Shown here in pieces: positions 36,982-45,841 of a DNA stretch of 64,000 nt. The notes below the pieces were generated by a model, which saw nothing but the letters and a program-made list of their open reading frames with translations, was not told the origin of the DNA and did no database searches. Positions within the stretch are counted from its first letter, which is position 1. Every line of letters begins with the position of its first letter. A program made the translations under genes and the position numbers. This stretch comes from Psychromonas sp. MME1 (GTDB lineage: Bacteria; Pseudomonadota; Gammaproteobacteria; Enterobacterales; Psychromonadaceae): assembly GCF_041080865.1 (NCBI RefSeq), contig NZ_CP160906.1, positions 1,054,001 to 1,118,000 on the forward strand, given 5' to 3'.

Positions 36982-39473
36982 ATGAAAAAAAAGCATTTAT
37001 TACTTTTAGCTGGCTTAACATTAGCTGGTTGTTCGACTGCGACAATGGATATTGGTAGAAAATCCGTTGAAGGTCATCATCGTATTGCTATTGAAAAGTT
37101 TTCACATGAAATAGGTGAATTTGAACGTTGGGCAGATGTGGAACCTAAGGAGTGGGAGTTTCATTGGGATTTTTTGTTCCCACTGTGTCAATCCTATCAG
37201 ACGGTAAGTGATTTTTCTAAAGCTCAACAATGTGTGCAGCTATGGAAAAATGAAATGTTAAAAACGGTTGCAAACCGAGAGATCCAATCATATACAAACG
37301 AAGGGTTTTGCATAAATATAATCGTTTTAACACAGCCATTTTTCTCGAATTAGGCAACTATAAAGAAGCATATAACAGCTACAAACTTGCCCGAGAGTAT
37401 AGTGCCTTTGCCGATGATGATGAATGTGCAGTAGAAATAATGTTTGGTATCGAAAGTTTAATCTCTGGATCTGAAATAGAAAATATAGCCCGTATGCATG
37501 CCAATGGTGCGGTTGCAGCAGCGCAACTAGGTTTTCGTGATGAAGCATTAGCAATTGCTGATGAAATTGATTGCCTCACCTTTTCTTCTATGCTTCTTGA
37601 GGAAATGCCAAAGGATGTCAAAATAAAACACGCTAGTAAGGCGCGTATCTATCTTGCTTTAGGTGATTATAATAAAGCGCAACAAGCGTTATTTTTTTCT
37701 GCAACCTTTAAAGATAGCCTAGTGCGTACACTCGATGCGATTACAACATTAGGCATAAATGAATTACTGGGCGAGGGCGCGGAAACCACAAATCCATTCC
37801 ATTTCGACGAAACCTATATGCTAGGTAAAATAGCACAAGGCAAGGGTAAACTTGAAGAGGCTGAAAATATTTATCTTAGCCTCTTATACAGCCATGAAAA
37901 GTCTGACACGCCGATAGTACAACTTTATAATAATTTAACGTTTGATGCAGAAAATAAAGCTAATCACTCGACACAGTTACTTAATCGTCAAGGAGTATAT
38001 TATCAATTACTTTACGATCTTGGCGTGATAGCAGAACAATTTGACCGCCCCGATCAGGCATTTATCTATTATCAACAATCTATTGATGTGATTGAACAGC
38101 AGCGAGCCTCGATTAATACCGAAGCTTCTAAAATTGGTTATGTTGGCAATAAAGAAACCGTTTATCAAAGTATGGTAACGCTGCTGATTAAACAGGGCAA
38201 ACTAGACCAAGCGTTTTCCTATGTGGAACGCAGTAAAGCCCGTGCACTCATTGATACATTGGCAAGTAAACAGGATTTTGCACCCAAAAATCTCGATCAC
38301 CAGCCTACTGAGTTATTGGCGCAAATCAGTAAGATTGATTCAGCGCTAACAACAGCTGATTATAGTGAGACAAGCGGCCGAAGTCGCAGTGCAGATCGTG
38401 GATTATTACGTAAAAAACAACAACAGCTTGTAAGTTCAGAGCCAGAGTTAGCCTCTTTAGTGACGGTTGCGACACCTGAGGTTGCTGATTTACAAAAGCG
38501 TTTGCGAAGCGACGAAACATTGCTTGAATTTTACGGAACTAACACACAGCTGTTTGCTTTTTTACTTACTCGTAATGCAATCAAGGTGGCTACGCTTAAC
38601 GGGACTAGTTTAACTGAGATAGTCAGCGATTTTCGTAGTGACTTACAGCAAAACGGCAACACGGCTTACCAACATAATGCTAATTTACTTTATCAACGAC
38701 TTTTTTTACCCTTATTAAGTGATATTAATACGTCAAAATTGATCATTATTCCCCATGGGCCGCTCCATTATTTACCATTCAATGCACTCTACAATGGCCG
38801 TGATTTTATGATTGATAAATATGATATCAGTATTTTACCGAGTGCTTCAGTGTTAGCCTTTTTGAATAAACGCATTACTGCACCACAACCATTATTAGTA
38901 CTTGGTAACCCTGAGCTAGATGATGTTAAGTTGGCGTTGCCCGGTGCGGAGCAAGAAGCGAAAGCTATTGCCGCGCAGCAGCCGGGGGCAAGTCTGTTAC
39001 TGAACGACGCGGCAACTGAAACTCAAGTTAAACAAAACGCTGCCCAGTATAAAGTGATCCATTTTGCTTCACATGGCATATTTGAACCCGATGCACCGCT
39101 TACTTCCGGTTTATTATTGGCGAAGGATAGAGAAAATGATGGCATATTAACGGTACGGGAGCTCTATGAATTGAGCCTTAATGCGGAACTAGTCACATTA
39201 TCTGCTTGTGAAACCGGATTAGGCAGGGTAGATAATGGGGATGATGTGGTCGGTTTTACACGTGGTTTTCTCTATGCAGGAAGCAACAGTATCATTTCGA
39301 GTTTATGGAAAGTAGATGATCAGGCAACCAGCCAATTAATGCAGAGCTTTTATGCGAATATGGGTAATGGGGGCGATAAACGCTTAGCACTCAAAAAGGC
39401 ACAACTTGAAGTCAAAGCCAACTATAATCAGCATCCCTATTACTGGGCAGCATTTCAGCTGACAGGGCGTTAG
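36982..39473 (+). CDS. TPR-CHAT protease-like lipoprotein, frameshifted
   Basis: As read, a 123-codon frame (36982-37353) and a 721-codon frame (37308-39473) overlap. They join cleanly if the T-run at 37306-37309 gains one base (EGFLHKYNRF), giving about 830 residues. It begins with a lipoprotein signal (LLLLAGLTLAGC), followed by TPR-like helices (LGNYKEAYNSYKLAREY, LGDYNKAQQALFF, PDQAFIYYQQSIDVIEQQ). The C-terminal caspase-like CHAT domain has the His in VIHFASHGIFEP and the Cys in LVTLSACETGLG. YYWAAFQLTGR is the usual CHAT end. A lipid-anchored CHAT protease would act in the periplasm; target unknown. Confidence 0.85.
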
Positions 39474-39500
39474 CAAACAGGTTAAACTGTATAGAAATAT

Positions 39501-39527
39501 AACGTTTGCAATAATATTGTAAACGTT
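39501..39527 (+). terminator. Hairpin after the CHAT gene
   Basis: AACGTTT and AAACGTT, with inner CAATA / TATTG, form a long stem about 28 bp past the stop. It has no strong T-run, so it may be a terminator or another structured element. The remaining 200 bp to the next gene show nothing recognisable. Confidence 0.45.
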
Positions 39528-39730
39528 ATTGAACCACATAACCGTATTGTGAGGTATCTAGTATACCTTTAGACTTGCCTGTTCTACTTATTTTAATCTC
39601 TTTTAAAATAATCGAGTTCAATAATACCACCTCTATTAAGGAGGCCAAGACCACAGTATCACTACAAATTGAGTTTTCGAAAATCCATTCAATAAGGCAG
39701 TAGGTGCATATTTAATGGTTTGTATTTATT

Positions 39731-40714
39731 TTAACTTTGAACAAGGATGACCCTACTTTCATTACAATCTTGGCAAATTAGGCTGTATAGCGTTTTTTTC
39801 TTGCTTACTTTTGTGTTTTTACCTGAGCAAGCTGGGCAGTGGGTTTTCATTGCTGTATTTGTTTCACATGCACAACATTTAACGTAATAGCCAAATTTCC
39901 CCCAAGCTGGTTGTAGGTTATCTATTGCATGACATTTCTTACAACTTAATGGCGCTATCGCTGAATCAGGTGAAACTTTTGCGATGTTCGGTACCGTTGT
40001 TGGAGTATGTACTGTGTTTGTAGTTTGACTTTCTGGTTGTGGTTCTACAACCCGTTTTATTGGATGGGCAGATTGATGTTGAGCTAATAGAAAGTCACAT
40101 ATTTTTTGCATTTCTTCAGGGGTAAACCATGGTTGACTAGAAAATTTATAAAGACTGTTTTTAATAGTACCTGGTATGATTTTATTTAGTTTATCTAAAA
40201 TGAACTCTGATTTAACCAGTTTTTTTGATACTTGTTTAGGCATGTTTTCACGCTGAACAATTGCATTACTCGAAATTGCACAAAAATGGTCCCAAAGACG
40301 CCCTCCAAAACCAGTTTGAAGCTTGCCAAACAGGATTTTATCTAACATGGATTCTCGTTTTTCATAGAGTAATTCACGTAGTAATCGCTCTTGTAATTGA
40401 ACTTGTTTAATAGGTGAAGGCATTCCTGACCATTTACCATTATAGCTTCGTGACCATTCTTCATCGCTATTAACGGATACTTGACCGGTAATACTTTTTG
40501 ATTCTATGAGGATAAAACCATAAACGTATAAAACTAGATGGTCTATTTGCGCAACTTCATCATTATATTTAATGCGCAAATCGTTAAATACAAATACATT
40601 TTCAGTATTTTTAAAAGCACGGCGCAGGAAGAATGCTACATCTTGCTCTTGTTTGTCACCAGCAATCTTTCTTCTATCTGTACTGGTAAGAGGATCTTTA
40701 TTTTTAATAATCAA
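39731..40714 (-). CDS. NERD-domain protein with zinc-ribbon tail
   Basis: A 327-residue protein. The N-terminal NERD (nuclease-related) domain, about residues 17-130, shows GDKQEQDVAFFLRRAF, IDHLVLYVYGFILIESKSITGQV (Asp and E-x-K like the core of PD-D/ExK nucleases) and SPIKQVQLQERLLRELL. The C-terminal part has Cys pairs CKKCHA, CCAC, HCPACSG and CQDC that form zinc ribbons. NERD proteins are thought to process DNA; here no partner helicase is adjacent. The start is a TTG with AGGTAG upstream. It lies near a tRNA, possibly in an accessory stretch. Confidence 0.85.
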   Translation of the reverse strand: MIIKNKDPLTSTDRRKIAGDKQEQDVAFFLRRAFKNTENVFVFNDLRIKYNDEVAQIDHLVLYVYGFILIESKSITGQVSVNSDEEWSRSYNGKWSGMPSPIKQVQLQERLLRELLYEKRESMLDKILFGKLQTGFGGRLWDHFCAISSNAIVQRENMPKQVSKKLVKSEFILDKLNKIIPGTIKNSLYKFSSQPWFTPEEMQKICDFLLAQHQSAHPIKRVVEPQPESQTTNTVHTPTTVPNIAKVSPDSAIAPLSCKKCHAIDNLQPAWGKFGYYVKCCACETNTAMKTHCPACSGKNTKVSKKKTLYSLICQDCNESRVILVQS

Positions 40715-40846
40715 ATTAGCTACCTAATAGGATGTCATTACAATTACTTCATATTTTATTACTTATAGAAAGATGTCAATTAAGAGCTTAAAATGGTATA
40801 AGAAAGCGGGATGTAAACACGATATTTACCTAGTCATCATACATAT

Positions 40847-40966
40847 TCATTTAAATTCCCCCTTAAAAGTCGGTTGTTCATTTCTTTCATTAATATAAGT
40901 GTGTAGTGGCGTAGTCAATTTAGCTACTATTTGTGTTGCTGTAAGAGGAGTAGTTTTCTTAGCCAT
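40847..40966 (-). CDS. Short ORF resembling an integrase N-terminus
   Basis: A 39-codon frame, MAKKTTPLTATQIVAKLTTP... and then hydrophilic to its stop. The beginning resembles the (R/K)K-x-x-PLTxTxI start of tyrosine integrases with an arm-type DNA-binding domain, and it lies within 160 bp of a tRNA 3' end, where such genes normally sit. No other integrase part is visible, so it would be a remnant. The match is short and the ribosome site weak, so it may be chance. Confidence 0.3.
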   Translation of the reverse strand: MAKKTTPLTATQIVAKLTTPLHTYINERNEQPTFKGEFK

Positions 40967-41124
40967 GGTAACATCGTCTCTTGTGGTTGTTCAGTGTTAC
41001 CTTAGAGCGTGGATTTTACAAAACGTCAATAGATGCGAATAGACTGAGATATCTCTTAAGATGTTGTTTTTACATGTTTCAAAAGGATAGAAAAGATGAT
41101 GATAGAAGTTCTGAGACAAGAAAA
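40967..41124. other. Spacer between the NERD region and the tRNA
   Basis: Together with 40715-40846 this makes about 410 bp around the short ORF. No repeat of the tRNA 3' end (possible att site) was found by eye. Confidence 0.4.
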
Positions 41125-41200
41125 TGGTGCTCGCTACTGGACTCGAACCAGTGACCTACGCCATGTCATGGCGGCACTCTACCAACTGAGTTAAGCGAGC
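41125..41200 (-). tRNA. tRNA-Val (GAC)
   Basis: The minus strand folds as a 76-nt cloverleaf: acceptor GCTCGCT/AGCGAGC, D arm ACTC-AGTTGGTA-GAGT, anticodon loop ATGACAT (anticodon GAC), T arm ACTGG-TTCGAGT-CCAGT, and an encoded CCA end. The outermost anticodon-stem pair (27-43) is a C-T mismatch; all other stems pair. GAC reads valine codons GUC and GUU. Confidence 0.9.
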
Positions 41201-41229
41201 GTTATTTCCTTTGCTTTGAAAGCGAGGTG

Positions 41230-41258
41230 ATTTTGCTTTATCCCTTATAAAGTGTCAA
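41230..41258 (-). promoter_or_regulatory. Candidate promoter of tRNA-Val
   Basis: On the minus strand a perfect TTGACA (41253-41258) is followed by a 17-bp spacer and CAAAAT (41230-41235), about 30 bp before the tRNA 5' end. The -10 box is weak. Confidence 0.55.
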
Positions 41259-41296
41259 CACTTCTTTTAACTTTCTAGTTTGTTTGTTGTTTTTTT

Positions 41297-41307
41297 GCGC
41301 GCGCGCG
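41297..41307. repeat. Short GC dinucleotide run
   Basis: GCGCGCGCGCG, five and a half GC units after a T-run, in otherwise AT-rich DNA between the tRNA and the Trp-repeat gene. It could adopt Z-DNA or form a small hairpin. Confidence 0.5.
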
Positions 41308-41329
41308 TCTGAAAAATGTACAAAAAAGA

Positions 41330-41764
41330 TTATATACGTATCTCCTGCTCATTTGTAACTGGCTCAGTGGCTGGTTCATCCATTAGTTCATCAATTTTCT
41401 TATTACTTTTTTGCCAAGCTTTTTCACTCTCTCGTTTTAATTTATCCCAAATATCTTGTGTGGTTTCTTTACTATCTGACCAAAGTTCCTGTGAGCCTTG
41501 TTTAGTTGATTGCCAAATTTTTGCTGATTTTTCTTGCCCCTCTTTTAATATTTCACTGGAAGATTTTTTAGTGGCTTGCCACACATCTTTAGCCGCCTCT
41601 GTACTTTTTTGTACGGCTTAATCGGTTGATTCTTTGGCATCTTTCCAATTGCTATTTTCTTCAATCAATACGGTATCGGTTTGTTTTGTATCTGTAGTAG
41701 CATCGCTGTTATGTATAGGCATTATAATAATGCCGGCGATTAACAGTGAAAAAATTTTACGCAT
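41330..41764 (-). pseudogene. Exported Trp-hendecad repeat protein interrupted by an in-frame stop
   Basis: From the ATG at 41764 (AAGGAT upstream) a 145-codon frame begins with a signal peptide (MRKIFSLLIAGIIIMPIHNSDA). A TAA at 41618-41620 breaks it and the same frame continues to 41330. Trp falls at steps of 11 or 22 residues: NWKDAK, DVWQAT, KIWQST, ELWSDS, DIWDKL, AWQKS. This 11-residue amphipathic repeat suggests a long right-handed coiled helix or membrane-surface helix. The stop occupies a repeat position that is Glu, Asp or Lys elsewhere, so GAA or AAA to TAA explains it. The family is not recognised. Confidence 0.6.
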
Positions 41765-42115
41765 TGGTGGATCCTTAATCGATGATTTTAATAAACTGAA
41801 AATATTGTATAGATTAACACGGTTTAACGGCATATTTATATTTAGGTGTTTTGCACTGTTACGGTGCGCTAATGTGCGACTGCGCACACTATTGTTGCAT
41901 TTATAACAATTCAGAAGATATTGAGTTGATTATAGATCGCTTAAAATGAGACGTCTATCGAACTGTATCGTTTGTTAATTCTATCAATTGGTATATTTAT
42001 TGAACTGTTGTTGTTTGCTTTTTAGGTTGTTAAGTTGTGTCTGCTTGAAGGCGATTTTTTTGGTATCTAATTTGCTATTTGCTTCTCAAATTAAATAATC
42101 TTATGGGACAAAAAA

Positions 42116-44238
42116 ATGGATTTAACAACCAAAGAGCGTCATTGGTTACCCCTATTTGGAGCAACTGGAAAGCTAGCAATGAAAAAAGCGTGTTGGCTGA
42201 ACCGAGGACGAGAAGCGGCCTTAGCGAAAACATTTACCAGCATTGCTAATACACGTGTGCGTATTTTAGAATCTTGGGTTAATACACAGTGGCATTTTTT
42301 AGCAGATGCCGCGCTATATATTACTTCAAAAAATAACAGTGAATGGCCGAATGCTTTGCAGGCATTAGTAAAACGAAATAATGATTTATCTGAGTTATTT
42401 ATCGTTTATGCGGATGGGAGTGTTGGAAGTTCAAGTTGTACTACATTTCAAGGGCGTCAAGTTGATCGCAAAATATTAGACAATGGCATGCAAGCGCCAT
42501 TTTTACATGGTCCCTACATTGATCAACTAACGAAATCTATTGGGGCATCCAGTTCGTCTTTCCATGATGCGGTTACACTCATGTTCTATCAACCACTTAA
42601 AGTAGATGATGAAGTGATTGGTTGCCTCTGTGGCCGGGTACCTAATGATGTCATGGGAGATCTTATTCAGCGTGAAGCTGGGCATGTATATAGTGAATCG
42701 GGCGATAACTATATATTTATGGTTGACTCTAAACTTGATCCCTCCATTCAATCTGGCACTGCACTTTCACGCTCGCGATTTGAAGATAACACTTTTTCCC
42801 ACGGGGAAAATCTAAAATCGGGTGTTACTACTCAGTGGGGGACCGTACGAGTCAATAACCATACTGAATTTGAGATTAGATTTACCGATCCTGCGACAAA
42901 CAGCTGCATCCAGGTGTAAGAGAGACTATACGTAACGGTGAAAACCTTTATGTTAGCTATCCGGGATATTCTGATTATCGCCATATTCCAGTAATAGGAA
43001 AAGGGGTTACGTTTCAGTTACAGGGTTCACCTGATATATGGGGGATGATGTGTGAAGCTGATTTAGAAGAAGTCTATCGGCATCGTTCTTTAACCTACAA
43101 ACTTGGTAAAAAGATTGCACTAGCAATGGCCTTCCCTGTATTAAGTAGCGTAATTGCGAATAGTCTATTTACGCTTTCTGCGATACAAGCTAATTCGCTG
43201 TTGTTGTTAACGTCATTAATTGGCATTGCTTGGTTAAGTTTCGCTGCAATCAAGCCCATCACCAAGCGACTACAACATATGATAGAAGTCATTCAAATGC
43301 TCGCAGAAGGGGAGGCTAATTTAAAACAACGTTTTGCGACTGGTGAGCTCAGTGCGGACGAATCAGGCGATTTGGGGCGTTGGATAAACAGTTTTATAGA
43401 TAACCTCGATAATATGGTTCGTGAGATGATTCACGCTTCGAGTGAAGTTAATGAAGTGAGCGAATCTATGTTACGCCGTTGTAGCCGTGTCGATAGTGCG
43501 AGTAAGGCAATGGGCCATTCAATTGGATCGTTGTTGGAGTTATCAAGTGGACAACAGGATGAAATAGCCAATGCGACTATTTCTGCACAAATTATGCAGG
43601 AGCTGATGCGTGAAGAGGTGGCTAAATCACAGCAAGAATACGAACAGGCCGTGAGTACGACCGCTAAGATAAAAGAAATTGTATTAGCGTCAGCGCAAAG
43701 TGTTAATGATGTTAATGGGCAGATGAAAGAGATTGGTGCCATCGTCGGATTGATAACAGAAATTACCGAACAAACTAATTTACTTGCATTAAATGCTGCG
43801 ATTGAAGCTGCACGAGCAGGTGAACATGGGCGGGGCTTTTCAGTGGTCGCTGATGAGGTACGTAATCTCGCGACTAAAACATCACAGGCAGCGAACCACA
43901 TTGGTAATATAACTAAAAAACTAAGCCAGGAATCGGAAATGGCGGTGAAATATATGCAGCAAGGCGTTAAAAATGTAGATAAAGATGATTTTGCCTTAGA
44001 CTCAGGTGAGCGTAGTTTACAGTTAAAACAAGCAGTTGAAAATATGTTCGAGACGATGAATCAAATTGCCAGTAATAGCCAGCAACATGGTACAACCGCA
44101 AAGGAGGCGCAAAACACTACTGCCACAATGGAAATATCATCTCAGCAATTGCTGCGTCGTACCACATTAGTAAAAAATGCCATTTTACGTTTGAACCAGT
44201 TAATTGGACGATTTGAGGTGTCAAAACAGGGCGCATAA
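42116..44238 (+). CDS. Methyl-accepting chemotaxis protein, frameshifted
   Basis: Two frames (42116-42919 and a continuation ending at 44238) join if the AAA at 42898-42900 has one more A: the text then reads ...[22 protein letters not shown] and the protein is about 707 residues. The N-terminal sensor region ([19 protein letters not shown]...[16 protein letters not shown]) looks Cache-like. Helices at about 325-370 follow ([33 protein letters not shown]), then HAMP and the signalling tip [23 protein letters not shown]. Unusually, no hydrophobic helix is seen before the sensor, so it could be topologically atypical. Confidence 0.85.
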
Positions 44239-44722
44239 TATTAATCCCTTGCATCTTTTAACCTATTTAGGTGAGCAATAAATGGATGTTAGCATTGCAC
44301 TGATTGCAGTAACCCGTTGCACAAATTGAACCATTAAGCACCAGGGAAAGCAGTTCACTGCAAGCTAGCATTTATTTAACAAATATGAATGAGTAGATAA
44401 AAAAAAGATTTGCTCTGCCTACGGAGTGTTATACCAATAGAAATAAATAGCTGATCTATTTTACTGGTTAAAATAACTTACTTTTTTGTTGTCAGTTTCG
44501 CAAAGAGAACAACCATTTTCGTCAACTTACGCCTCAAATTAAGATCACATACTTAATCCGATTGTATTAGCTCAAAATCAGTGCGGTGTTGTAACGCTAA
44601 AAGTGAAACCCCATTACCTATTGTGCTGTCTCGCGCCACTATTCGAAATGGCGTTTAACAAAACATTTCGCGTGAAATGGGGTTATTGTTCGTTGGATGG
44701 GGCGTTATATTTGTCTTTGTAT
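44239..44722. other. Gene-free stretch around repeat copy 3
   Basis: About 484 bp between the chemoreceptor and the corrected end of the EAL gene. Besides the repeat, AACCCCATT (44607-44615) and AATGGGGTT (44676-44684) form a distant inverted repeat with smaller nested ones (CGAAATG / CATTTCG). These may terminate the EAL transcript. No gene seen. Confidence 0.45.
44431..44567 (-). repeat. MITE-like repeat, copy 3 (degraded)
   Basis: About 137 bp. It aligns with copy 2 in the same orientation (TAGCTGATCTATTTT, CTGGTTAAAATAACTTACTTT, GATCACATACTTAATCCGATT) but lacks about 24 bp, including GCGCAAAATTTA, and both terminal repeats carry changes. Confidence 0.85.
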
Positions 44723-45507
44723 TTAAACGGCTATGCCAGAGTAATTTAGTGAATGAATATCGTTTACAAAATATCCATCGTTATAAAATTTAGCTCGTGC
44801 AGGTGAAAACAGGTACCCCTGTACAAACTGTGCTCCGAACTCACTGCAACATCATACTGTTGCGGCGTTTCTATTCCCTCAAAAATTAGGACGATGCCTC
44901 TTTTTTTAGCGAAATTCGCAAAAACTTCAATTAAATCTTGGGTATAGTTGCTAACTAATGAGCGTTGAAATAACGCCATGTCTAGCTTGATGATATCAGG
45001 CTCAATTTCAAGCAAACGTTCTATTTGAGAAAAACCAGTACCAAAATCATCGATCGCGACTTGAATGCCCATTTCGCGATAGGAACGAACAAAATGGTTA
45101 ATGAGATCTTTATCGCCATCATATTCGGTTAATTCTATGATAATCCGACTCGGATCAATACCGCACTCTTTAAGCATACTCAATGTTGGGACTTCATAGC
45201 TTTTAAGTTGCAGATGGGGGGCATGTAATGAAAACCATGAAGGTGATATATTTATCGATAAACGTGCATTGCCATCATAGGTTTTAAATTTCTCCAATGC
45301 TTTGTTTCTCACTTGTTTATCAAAGCATATTCGTTTATCAATGGGGAGGTTTTCAGATGAAAAAATACTACCAGCTGAAATGTAATTATTCTTATTATTT
45401 TTTATCCTTGCAAGGACCTCATTATAGGCGATTAAACCATTTTCAACATTGATGATAGGTTGGAAAAAGGGCTCTAAAATTAGCCCTGTGGTCTTGTTTT
45501 TTATCAT
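44723..45507 (-). CDS. EAL-domain cyclic-di-GMP phosphodiesterase, frameshifted near the end
   Basis: The open frame stops at 44764 after 247 residues and ends in a non-family tail (SLYRGTCFHLHEL). Adding one base near 44845 gives SEFGAQFVQGYLFSPARA and a normal end at 44723, about 261 residues in all. Catalytic features are then complete: EVL (EAL variant) in YNEVLARI, SINISP, IIIELTE, VAIDDFGTGFS, DIIKLD, IFEGIET and QGYLF. It is a stand-alone EAL protein with no GGDEF, sensor or membrane part, and would hydrolyse c-di-GMP in the cytoplasm. Confidence 0.85.
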
Positions 45508-45841
45508 TTATTGTTCTCAAAGCAGGCTTACCAGTAATACGCAGAGATTGTTCACTCATTGGTTAGGTTGGTAATATTATGCGACAAAATTGTTATGTTT
45601 ATTCAATACTAGCAAGAATTAAACCAATAATGCTTTTCACTAACTTGTTGATATATATCGTTTAATATGATGCATTTAGGAAGCCAATATTTATTTGCTC
45701 AATGTTGGTGCTGAATGATAGCAATGAGGCATTATTATTGTGCTGTTAGCAAATGTGATTAGTGATAGATAAGGAGTTGAAACTAATCGTGTAATTGTGT
45801 ACTGTTTGTAAATACAGTGCGTATCCGTTTAGTGGTGATTA
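45508..45841. other. Divergent intergenic region, EAL gene and topB
   Basis: 334 bp of AT-rich DNA between divergent genes. No gene, repeat or clear promoter recognised. Confidence 0.4.

Noticed and set aside
36982-37353. Programmed frameshifting in the CHAT lipoprotein gene
   Set aside because: There is no slippery heptamer or following stem-loop, and the same one-base-loss pattern recurs in unrelated genes.
41618-41620. Recoding (stop codon readthrough) as the explanation for the stop in the Trp-repeat gene
   Set aside because: No selenocysteine-type or readthrough context is visible, the codon is TAA, and a single substitution explains it better.
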